Below are positions 1 to 5,769 of a stretch of 7,527 nt of DNA, piece by piece. The translations under genes and the position numbers were made by a program. Source of the stretch: CAZWUL01 sp964636625 (GTDB lineage Bacteria; Atribacterota; Phoenicimicrobiia; Phoenicimicrobiales; Stramentimicrobiaceae); contig CAZWUL010000049.1 in assembly GCA_964636625.1 (NCBI GenBank), positions 1 to 7,527 on the forward strand, read 5' to 3'. The notes under the pieces were generated by a model that was not told the origin of the DNA, did not search any database, and saw nothing but the letters and a program-made list of their open reading frames with translations. Positions within the stretch are counted from its first letter, which is position 1, and each line of letters starts with the position of its first letter.

Positions 1-6
1 AACTGT

Positions 7-38
7 ACTTAGGACTCTATACCTGATTACTAGACACT
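7..38. repeat. Possible decayed heptamer array downstream of the methyltransferase gene
   Basis: On the plus strand ACT recurs at 7-9, 14-16, 29-31 and 36-38, with ACC at 21-23, giving spacings of 7, 7, 8 and 7 bp. This resembles the ATACTNN unit seen on the minus strand at 7405-7470 but in the opposite orientation and much degraded. It fills the noncoding space after the last operon gene; no terminator hairpin is visible in 1-51. Confidence 0.3.
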
Positions 39-51
39 ATATATTTTTATA

Positions 52-747
52 TTATCTTTTTAAAAATAAAGGAGCTGGCACTTTTAGTTCAGGTCCCCCT
101 TCTTTTCTTGCCTCTAAAAGAAATCTCCTGGCATTATTGTTTTTTATAGTATAGACGAACTTTAATATTTTGGGTTCCAATCTAAATTTTTTTAATGCCA
201 CTATTACGGGAATCAAATTATCTGCCCGATAAACAAGATAGAATCTTCCTCTTTTTTTTAACAGGTAACTGCTTATTGATAGCAATTTTTCAAAAGTTAT
301 ATTAATCTCGTGTCTTGCCAATAACTGCTCATTATTTGCGCTGGTTTTCCCTTTTCCTGCTGGTATATAAGGAGGATTTACTGTTATAACATCAAAAGAT
401 TCGCCCGGAAACTGTTTCTTCAAGTTTTTCATATCACCTTTAATAATAAAAATATTATTCTCCAGGTGATTTAAAATAACATTTCTTTGGGCAATGTCTG
501 CTAATTTTTCCTGGATTTCAACAGCATAAATAGAATTGTATTTATCTGGATTGTAAATCAAAAGCGGAATAATACCACACCCTGTTCCCAGATCTAGTAT
601 CTTTTCTCTGTTTTTGGTATTTACAAAGTTTGCTAAAATAACTGAATCTGTTGAAAAGCGATACTGATTTTTATCCTGAATTATTTTTAGCTGATTGTGT
701 CCCAGAGATTCTATTGTTTCTCCCGAATGGATTGTTATTCCTGTCAT
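52..747 (-). CDS. tRNA1(Val) (adenine37-N6)-methyltransferase, TrmN6/YabB-like
   Basis: Class I SAM-dependent methyltransferase, likely N6-methylating adenine 37 of a tRNA such as tRNA1(Val). Counting from the chosen ATG (231 aa), the SAM-binding motif I is LDLGTGCGI near residues 52-59, and the N6-adenine signature NPPY lies at 124-127, followed by a family-like stretch ending in ARHE. The N-terminal stretch ETIESLGHNQLKIIQ resembles the opening of TrmN6/YabB proteins, which is why I start at the ATG at 745-747. In-frame upstream ATGs at 774 and 828 would add 9 or 27 residues without family resemblance. A GGAGG (766-770) lies 18 nt before the chosen start, farther than usual, so the start is uncertain. 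The gene overlaps the 3' end of the PSP1 gene by 77 bp or more and is last in its operon. Position after the ricT homologue matches Bacillus yabB. The exact tRNA substrate is inferred from family. Confidence 0.85.
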   Translation of the reverse strand: MTGITIHSGETIESLGHNQLKIIQDKNQYRFSTDSVILANFVNTKNREKILDLGTGCGIIPLLIYNPDKYNSIYAVEIQEKLADIAQRNVILNHLENNIFIIKGDMKNLKKQFPGESFDVITVNPPYIPAGKGKTSANNEQLLARHEINITFEKLLSISSYLLKKRGRFYLVYRADNLIPVIVALKKFRLEPKILKFVYTIKNNNARRFLLEARKEGGPELKVPAPLFLKR

Positions 748-1594
748 TGCTTTTTTGGTTATTTCCCTCCGCATTATTATTCGCGCAGTCTTCAATTGGC
801 ACTTTGATTCTATTTTTAATATGTCCATTATCGTCTTTTTCCACAGTCTCCATAACTATATAGCGACTTAATATATTCACTTCAATAACTTTTCCTTCTT
901 TCCCATCTTTTGTTTTAGCATATTTTCCTAATTTAGGATATTTCTTTAATTCTTCTTTATAAAAATTCGCTTCATAATTCAGGCAACATTTTAATCTACC
1001 ACAAGCCCCGGACACTTTGGAAAGATTCAAGGCAACGCTTTGCATTTTAGCAACATTTATAGGCACTGGTTTAAATTCTGACATAAAAACTGAGCAGCAA
1101 AGTGGCCTTCCACAAATACCCAGGCCACCTACCATTTTCGCTTTATCTCTTACACCTACCTGCTTTAACTCAATTTTTGTTTTAAAACTCTGGGCAAGTT
1201 CTTTCACCAATTCGCGGAAATCAACACGGTTTTCAGCACAAAAATAAAAAACCAGCCTACTCTTATCAAATAAATACTTGCACCTGATAAGGTGCATATC
1301 TAACTGAAATTTCTTAATTTTGCCCTGGCAAATATTAAATGCTTCCTGCTCATCCAATTGTATATTCTTCCACTTCTCAAAATCACTTTTTGTTGCTTTT
1401 CTTACAATTGCCTTTAAGGGAGTTTCAATTTCCTCAGACTTAATATATTGTACTGGCACTACTACCTTTCCAATATCTAATCCCAGAGATGTTTTTACAA
1501 TACACAAATCACCAATATCTAAAATATACTTGGCACTCTTAAAATAATATACAATATCAGAACTATAAAATTGTATACCAACTATCTTTGGCAT
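671..1594 (-). CDS. ricT: PSP1-domain protein, RicT/YaaT homologue
   Basis: Homologue of Bacillus RicT (YaaT), which acts with RicA and RicF in an Fe-S-containing complex affecting RNase Y-dependent RNA maturation, sporulation and competence. The 307-aa protein has the PSP1 N-terminal region (about 1-130) and two cysteine clusters, CGRPLCC (C161, C166, C167) and CGRLKCC (C198, C203, C204), the expected 4Fe-4S-type ligands. Its core ends near residue 270. The remaining 37 residues are an Asn/Ser/Gly-rich low-complexity tail coded in a frame that overlaps the start of the methyltransferase gene. The ATG at 1592-1594 is preceded by AGGTG with a 7-nt spacer and lies 2 nt after the holB stop, so translation is probably coupled. 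RicA and RicF partners are not in the window, so the complex is inferred. Family assignment is strong; the molecular role in this organism is not shown. Confidence 0.9.
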   Translation of the reverse strand: MPKIVGIQFYSSDIVYYFKSAKYILDIGDLCIVKTSLGLDIGKVVVPVQYIKSEEIETPLKAIVRKATKSDFEKWKNIQLDEQEAFNICQGKIKKFQLDMHLIRCKYLFDKSRLVFYFCAENRVDFRELVKELAQSFKTKIELKQVGVRDKAKMVGGLGICGRPLCCSVFMSEFKPVPINVAKMQSVALNLSKVSGACGRLKCCLNYEANFYKEELKKYPKLGKYAKTKDGKEGKVIEVNILSRYIVMETVEKDDNGHIKNRIKVPIEDCANNNAEGNNQKSNDRNNNPFGRNNRISGTQSAKNNSG

Positions 1595-1596
1595 GA

Positions 1597-2592
1597 TTAA
1601 TCACCTAACCGAATAAAAAAATTTTCCAAAAGCGTGTTTTTGTTAATATGTCTTTTTAGCTCTTCTGGAATTATAGATAGATATTCTAAAATATTCATAA
1701 GGTTATTTTCAGAATAATATTGGGCATATCTTTTTATGGCATTGATTTCTTCCTGAAAAACCAGGTACTTAATATTCATATCTTTCTTTAAATAAAGTAT
1801 ATCCCGAAACCATAATATCATCACCTCGACAAAATATAAAAAATTATCATTAATCTCCGGGAAATAATTTTCGGGGTTAAATATGCAATCAAGCATATCC
1901 ACGGGTCTCAATTGTGCTATTTGCTTTATATATGTTTTTTGTAATGTTATCTTTTGCTTGTCAGCAATTCTTTGCATCACTATTCCCGGACTTCCATATG
2001 ATAGTTTTATTATTTCTTTCAGCTGCTTTTCATCTAAATTGAGCTCTTTCTGACGTAACAATATTTCAAGCTGCTGTCTATTGGACAGGGGTTTAAATGA
2101 CAGCTTGCAACAGCGAGATAAAATAGTAGGCAATATAGAGTCAGGAAAGGCGGTAATTAAAACCAAGACAGCATATCCCGGGGGCTCTTCTAAAACCTTT
2201 AATAATGAATTTGATGCCTCTAAAGTCATCTTATCAGCTTCGTCAATTATATAAACTTTTTTCTTATTCTCTATAGGCTGATAAAAAATATTGCTCTTTA
2301 ATTCTCTTATTTTCTCTATTTTTATAACCGAATCAACCGGAGATATAATATCAACATCAGGATTGGTACCCTTTTCAATAGTAAGGCATGCTGAACATTT
2401 GTTACATGGATTTTGCTCGTTGGATAGATTTTTACAGTTAATTGCCTTGCTAAAAGCAATAGCAACTGATTTTTTTCCAATGCCGTCTTTTCCGGCAAAA
2501 AGATAAGCCTGCCCAACTTTATTGTATTTTATTCTATTTTTTAATATTGTAATGGGTTTTTCATGCCCAATTATTTCTCTAAAATCAATCAT
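1597..2592 (-). CDS. holB: DNA polymerase III subunit delta' (clamp loader)
   Basis: AAA+ subunit of the clamp-loader complex, which opens the beta sliding clamp and places it on primed DNA. In 331 aa: the opening GHEKPITILKNRI; a Walker A-like GKDGIGKK at 34-41 that keeps the lysine; a four-cysteine zinc module at C53, C63, C66 and C69; Walker B IIDEAD at 115-120; LEEPP at 134-138; and the SRC motif at 159-161 that marks delta' and gamma/tau subunits. The C-terminal half (about 200-331) is the poorly conserved helical collar. Length is normal for delta' and lacks the long C-terminal extension of DnaX, which separates it from gamma/tau. It follows tmk by 41 nt and precedes the PSP1 gene by 2 nt, as in Firmicutes. 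The ribosome binding site before the ATG at 2590-2592 is weak. The intact Walker A may mean retained ATP binding, which the E. coli subunit lacks. Confidence 0.93.
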   Translation of the reverse strand: MIDFREIIGHEKPITILKNRIKYNKVGQAYLFAGKDGIGKKSVAIAFSKAINCKNLSNEQNPCNKCSACLTIEKGTNPDVDIISPVDSVIKIEKIRELKSNIFYQPIENKKKVYIIDEADKMTLEASNSLLKVLEEPPGYAVLVLITAFPDSILPTILSRCCKLSFKPLSNRQQLEILLRQKELNLDEKQLKEIIKLSYGSPGIVMQRIADKQKITLQKTYIKQIAQLRPVDMLDCIFNPENYFPEINDNFLYFVEVMILWFRDILYLKKDMNIKYLVFQEEINAIKRYAQYYSENNLMNILEYLSIIPEELKRHINKNTLLENFFIRLGD

Positions 2593-2633
2593 AACTTATC
2601 TAATATGTTCTTATGTACTTTCTTTAATATAAT

Positions 2634-3344
2634 TTAAATCTTTAAAGATATTTGTTTTTGATACTTTTCGGAAAGCTTCCCATTCAATATATTAATAATA
2701 TCTTTTAATACACAATTAATCTCGCGATTGGCATCAATAATTTTAATTCTTTTAGAATTACTTGCAGCGATAAAGTGATAACCATCTCTTACCCGGTCTA
2801 AAAACAATTCCCCTTTTATTTTTTTTTGCTGAATAAATTCATCTTCAAATCGCATTTCTTTCCCTTTGTTATATTCAGTTGAACGTTGCAATCCTATTTC
2901 AGTGTCTACATCTAAATAAAAAGTAACATCAGGAATAATATTTTCTACAGCAAAACTATTCAGGTAATCTATTATCTGCATATCAATTCCACGTCCATAT
3001 CCCTGATAAGCAGTTGTAGAATCAAAATAACGGTCAGTTATAACAATAGAGCCTCTTTCCAAGGCTGGTTGTATATTAACTCTTACATTCTCAGACCGGG
3101 AAGCAGCAAATAGCAATAATTCTGCCTTGTATCCTAAACCTTCACTATCTCTTTCCAGCAATATTTCACGTATTTTATCAGCAGCCAATGTGCCACCAGG
3201 TTCCTTGGTTAGAAAAACATCAAAACCATTTTGTAAGATGGTTTCATAAACCATTCTGGAAATAGTGGTTTTGCCTGAACCTTCAAACCCTTCTAATGAA
3301 ATAAAAAATCCCTTTTTATTGTGTTCTATCTTGTTCATCTTCAT
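2634..3344 (-). CDS. tmk: Thymidylate kinase (dTMP kinase)
   Basis: Phosphorylates dTMP to dTDP with ATP, the last committed step to dTTP. Visible motifs, counted from the ATG at 3342-3344 (236 aa): P-loop GFEGSGKT near 19-26, the KEPGGT loop near 47-52, ASRSENV near 81-87, DRYFDSTTAYQGYGRG near 104-119 (DR(Y/F/H) motif and nucleotide-binding region), and an RFEDE element in the lid region near 165-169. The protein is longer than the usual 205-215 aa, with a short N-terminal lead and a C-terminal tail of about 20 residues. The start is ambiguous: TTG at 3356, ATG at 3344 and ATG at 3338 are all in frame, inside a purine-rich GAAGAAGAAG run that also codes the acidic tail of the CBS protein, so the two genes overlap by 23-41 bp. 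It precedes holB, the common Firmicutes order. Confidence 0.93.
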   Translation of the reverse strand: MKMNKIEHNKKGFFISLEGFEGSGKTTISRMVYETILQNGFDVFLTKEPGGTLAADKIREILLERDSEGLGYKAELLLFAASRSENVRVNIQPALERGSIVITDRYFDSTTAYQGYGRGIDMQIIDYLNSFAVENIIPDVTFYLDVDTEIGLQRSTEYNKGKEMRFEDEFIQQKKIKGELFLDRVRDGYHFIAASNSKRIKIIDANREINCVLKDIINILNGKLSEKYQKQISLKI

Positions 3345-3783
3345 CTTCTTCTTCAATCATGGCTTTCAATAAGTCCCTCATAGTAACAATTCCTACTAAA
3401 TAACCGTCACGCACTACGGGCAAATGATGTATTCTATTTCGGATTAGCAAATCCGCTGCCATTACCTCATTATCATCTTCATTGATAGTGATAATATTTT
3501 TTTTCATGAACTCTTCGACTTTGTAATTGGCATATTCCTTTAATTTTTTTGAAAGCTGTATAAATTCGGTAATAAAAGAATTACTATTTATTATACCCAG
3601 ATAATTTGGTAAAAGTTCTTTGATAATATCATGCTGGGAAATAAAACCGATAACTTTTTGTTGATTATCTACTATGGGAATCCCGTTAATTCGTTGTATA
3701 GCCATTATCTTTATTACTTCTTCCAAAGGGCATTCAGGTATTACACTTATTGTATTTTTTAACATAATATCCTTAATTTTCAC
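3316..3783 (-). CDS. Tandem CBS-domain protein
   Basis: A stand-alone 155-aa protein made of two CBS domains, about residues 1-57 (opening MKIKDIMLKN, then a GIPIVD...VIGFIS core) and 88-141 (VEEFMKKN, then HHLPVV...LVGIVTMRDLL). They are joined by a helical linker of about 30 residues. Such Bateman modules commonly bind adenosine nucleotides or SAM and regulate partner proteins; no enzymatic or DNA-binding domain is attached, and the ligand cannot be read from sequence. The C-terminus is strongly acidic (EEEDEDEQD) and its codons overlap the start of tmk. The start is a GTG at 3781-3783 with an AGG about 8 nt upstream; it sits exactly where CBS proteins of this layout normally begin. It lies 17 nt after the PfkB-family gene, so the two are probably cotranscribed and may work together, which is inference. 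Confidence 0.88.
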   Translation of the reverse strand: MKIKDIMLKNTISVIPECPLEEVIKIMAIQRINGIPIVDNQQKVIGFISQHDIIKELLPNYLGIINSNSFITEFIQLSKKLKEYANYKVEEFMKKNIITINEDDNEVMAADLLIRNRIHHLPVVRDGYLVGIVTMRDLLKAMIEEEDEDEQDRTQ

Positions 3784-3800
3784 TCTGTCTACCTACTTTT

Positions 3801-4742
3801 TTATTTTAATTCAGATATCTTGATACAAGAAAGACATTTGATGACATCTTTTTGAGTGTGGAACTCTTCTTCATCTGTTAAGGCGCTAGCTAATCCACAA
3901 GCCATGGCAAATTTGATTATATCAGCTATATCTTCTTTTTTCTCCTGTACAAGTTTAATTGCAAAGCCAGCAATTACAGCCTCGGCAGTCCCCACAATAT
4001 TAACTGCTTGCTGTTTAATGCTTTCAGCAAGCCACACCTTGTCTGTAGTAGCTATGATATCCTTGGTATCCTGGTATGATATCACCGCTATCTGAATGCC
4101 GCGATTAACAATCTCATGAGCAATATTTATTGCTGCCTCCTGGCTATCTACCTGCCTGTTAAAAACTCGATTTTTTGATGCCCGCAAATCTGGTTTGGCT
4201 AAAAAAGGTTTTGCTTCTATTCCTTTTTCGAAAGATGTTCCAGGGGCATCTAAAATGGTTTGCACATTTTTTTCGTGAGCTATTTCAATTAACTGTCGGT
4301 AAATATCATCAGGTACATCTTTGGGAAGGCTTCCTGAAAGTGCCACAATTTTGCTTTGGGACATTACCCGGGAAAATATTGCTATAAATCTATCCAGATC
4401 ATGTTTTGCTATTTTTGGACCCGGATCACTCAATAAGGTGTGAGTTTTTTTCTCCTGTTCAATAATTATTAAATTTGTTCTGGTCTCTTCCTCGATATGC
4501 CAGAAATTAGTGGTAATTCCATATTCTCGAAGCTGTTCAGCAATAAAATGACCGGCATGGCCACCCAATAAACCTATTGCCATAGTATCCAGGTCAAAAA
4601 CGCTTATTGCTTTTGAAATATTTATACCCTTACCTCCGGGAATCCTAGAGACTCTTTTTACTGAATTGTACTCATTAGGTACAAATTGATTAAGTTCCAT
4701 AGTGATATCAAGTGCAGGATTGAGAGTTACTGTTGTTATCAT
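3801..4742 (-). CDS. PfkB-family 1-phosphofructokinase-like protein with altered catalytic motif
   Basis: Member of the PfkB/ribokinase superfamily, 1-phosphofructokinase/tagatose-6-phosphate kinase branch (313 aa, normal length). The sugar-phosphate side looks intact: TLNPALD at 6-12, PGGKGINIS at 35-43, GLLGGHAG at 57-64 and SGSLP at 136-140. The second PfkB signature does not: the expected GAGD reads G251-T252-A253-E254, replacing the catalytic aspartate with glutamate and an anion-hole glycine with alanine. The codons at 3981-3992 (GGG ACT GCC GAG) confirm this. KPDLR near 183-187 and SYQDTKD near 222-228 replace the more usual KPN..E and SLGADG, but I recall a similar pattern in the Thermotoga TM0828-type subfamily, so these may be subfamily traits. 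The ATG at 4740-4742 has AGGGG 10 nt upstream and a strong promoter beyond it; it is the first gene of the operon. It may be a weak kinase, a kinase of changed specificity or a non-catalytic sensor; activity is unproven. Confidence 0.85.
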   Translation of the reverse strand: MITTVTLNPALDITMELNQFVPNEYNSVKRVSRIPGGKGINISKAISVFDLDTMAIGLLGGHAGHFIAEQLREYGITTNFWHIEEETRTNLIIIEQEKKTHTLLSDPGPKIAKHDLDRFIAIFSRVMSQSKIVALSGSLPKDVPDDIYRQLIEIAHEKNVQTILDAPGTSFEKGIEAKPFLAKPDLRASKNRVFNRQVDSQEAAINIAHEIVNRGIQIAVISYQDTKDIIATTDKVWLAESIKQQAVNIVGTAEAVIAGFAIKLVQEKKEDIADIIKFAMACGLASALTDEEEFHTQKDVIKCLSCIKISELK

Positions 4743-4803
4743 TAATTCAATTCCCCTGTGAAAAATTCGAACTTATATGTACTTCTTATAAAAGTCTTCA
4801 TAA

Positions 4804-4832
4804 ATTATAACTTAATTAAAAAAAATTATCAA
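4804..4832 (-). promoter_or_regulatory. Sigma70-type promoter of the pfkB-CBS-tmk-holB-ricT-trmN6 operon
   Basis: On the minus strand the -35 hexamer TTGATA (4832-4827) is followed by a 17-nt spacer and the -10 hexamer TATAAT (4809-4804). This is near-consensus for a housekeeping sigma factor with ideal spacing. Transcription would begin near 4797 and give a leader of about 54 nt before the PfkB-family ATG. The spacer contains an uninterrupted run of eight T. The promoter lies immediately downstream of the rhomboid hairpin, so it separates two transcription units. No other equally good promoter was seen among the following six genes, whose gaps are 41 nt or less. Confidence 0.8.
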
Positions 4833-4840
4833 AAATCTCA

Positions 4841-4899
4841 ATTGTTTAACCCGCTTTGTCTAAAAAAAATATTGATTCTTTTTTGCGGGTGTAAACAAT
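4841..4899 (-). terminator. Terminator-like hairpin at the end of the rhomboid gene
   Basis: Plus-strand arms ATTGTTTAACCCGC (4841-4854) and GCGGGTGTAAACAAT (4885-4899) are complementary over 14 pairs with a single bulged base. In the minus-strand RNA the intervening loop also carries A6 and U8 runs that can pair and lengthen the stem. The upstream arm lies within the last codons of the rhomboid gene and the downstream arm lies after its stop codon (4860-4862). The RNA then reads UGAGAUUUUUGAUAAUUUUUUUU, which is U-rich but not an immediate clean U-tract. An intrinsic terminator is the likely reading; an mRNA 3'-end stabiliser is possible. Confidence 0.55.
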
Positions 4900-5549
4900 T
4901 TTATTAGAACTATACCCCCTATAAATCCTCCAATATGAGCAAACCAGGCTACTCCTGCATTAGCTCCCTGCACAGATAAGGCTGACAAACCATAGAAAAT
5001 TTGAAAAACAATCCAGAGACCCAATACAAACAAGGCTGGCATCCTAATTAACCTAATAAAAAAACCAAAGAAAACAAGGGTTGTAATCCTTGCTTTTGGA
5101 AAAAGAATAAAATAAGCCCCTAACACTCCAGCTACCGCCCCGCTTGCTCCAATCATTGGTACATTCGAATAAGGATTTATTAAGACTTGTGTTAGGGCAG
5201 CAATAATACCTGAGAGGAAATAAAATATTATAAAACGAAACTTACCAAGATAATCTTCGATATTATTACCGAATATCCAAAGATATAACATATTGCCAAA
5301 AAGATGAACAAAACTCCCATGCATAAACATGGAGGTAGCAATATTTAAATAAACAGGGGTAGGACCATAAGGGACAATATTTATACCCTGACTTATTTCA
5401 TAGGGAATAAGTCCAAATGAATAGATAAATTGCATACTATCTGTGACTACATATACCTGATAATAATAGATAAGACAGTTAATTATAATAAAAAAAATAG
5501 TAATAACAGGTATTTTACTAGTTGGCATATCATCCCAAAGTGGAAACAT
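4860..5549 (-). CDS. Rhomboid family intramembrane serine protease
   Basis: Polytopic membrane protease that cleaves transmembrane substrates inside the bilayer using a Ser-His dyad. In 229 aa the nucleophile is in GASGAVAG (S136), the paired histidine is H205 in AHIGGF, and the conserved MHGSFVHLFGNM supplies H77, H82 and N86 for the oxyanion region. About six hydrophobic segments are visible, beginning near residues 13-31, which fits the basic bacterial six-helix core without extra domains. The opening MFPLWDDMPTSKIPVIT is typical of one bacterial rhomboid group and supports the ATG at 5547-5549; an in-frame stop lies a few codons upstream. There is no clear Shine-Dalgarno sequence before it. 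It is probably a single-gene unit with its own promoter and terminator. Substrates cannot be inferred. Confidence 0.92.
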   Translation of the reverse strand: MFPLWDDMPTSKIPVITIFFIIINCLIYYYQVYVVTDSMQFIYSFGLIPYEISQGINIVPYGPTPVYLNIATSMFMHGSFVHLFGNMLYLWIFGNNIEDYLGKFRFIIFYFLSGIIAALTQVLINPYSNVPMIGASGAVAGVLGAYFILFPKARITTLVFFGFFIRLIRMPALFVLGLWIVFQIFYGLSALSVQGANAGVAWFAHIGGFIGGIVLIKLFTPAKKNQYFF

Positions 5550-5651
5550 TATTTAACTTATTATCAGAATAAAACAATTCTGAAATTCCCCCATTCAAGA
5601 ATATTTATAAAATTTTTGCTCTCATCATCTTCCAGGTTGAATTAGTTTTTA

Positions 5652-5660
5652 ATTATAACA
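5652..5660 (-). promoter_or_regulatory. Probable extended -10 promoter of the rhomboid gene
   Basis: The minus strand reads TGTTATAAT (5660-5652), a perfect extended -10 element (TGnTATAAT). No good -35 is seen 16-18 nt upstream, as is tolerated for extended -10 promoters. Transcription would start near 5645 and leave a leader of about 95 nt before the rhomboid ATG. That leader contains a run of five G near 5590 that is too far from the ATG to be its ribosome binding site. Confidence 0.5.
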
Positions 5661-5683
5661 TAATCATAGTAAAAACCCATAGG

Positions 5684-5708
5684 CATATTATTAATATGTT
5701 AATATTAA
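5684..5708. repeat. Two abutting AT palindromes upstream of the rhomboid promoter
   Basis: CATATTA-T-TAATATG (5684-5698) is a perfect 7-bp inverted repeat around one base, and TTAATATTAA (5699-5708) next to it is fully self-complementary. They lie roughly 40-65 bp upstream of the start expected from the extended -10, where an activator could bind. Such palindromes are frequent by chance in AT-rich DNA, so a regulatory role is only a possibility. Confidence 0.3.
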
Positions 5709-5769
5709 TGTCATTTTACTTTATAAATGCAATTCCCAACTATTCAATAGCAGATTTTATTATTTGATA

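Noticed and set aside
760..762. ATA at 760-762 as a non-standard start of the methyltransferase, close behind the GGAGG
   Set aside because: AUA starts are very rare and the spacing of about 3 nt is too short; ATG 747 fits homology better.
651..2506. Plus-strand open frames at 651-863, 1017-1247, 1320-1547 and 2291-2506, and a minus-strand frame at 2322-2516
   Set aside because: All lie within well-supported minus-strand genes in other frames, show no recognisable motifs, and look like chance open frames.
3858..4200. Further degradation of the PfkB protein, since KPN..E reads KPDLR and SLGADG reads SYQDTKD
   Set aside because: As I recall, a Thermotoga PfkB subfamily (TM0828 type) shows similar residues at these positions while keeping GAGD, so only the GTAE change is treated as notable.
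4743..4800. Riboswitch in the leader of the PfkB-family gene
   Set aside because: The leader from the predicted start is only about 54 nt, AT-rich, and shows no recognisable conserved fold.
5720..5769. Intrinsic terminator after wecB
   Set aside because: Only a 5-bp CTATT/AATAG stem with a one-base loop is present, with no GC-rich hairpin followed by a T-tract.
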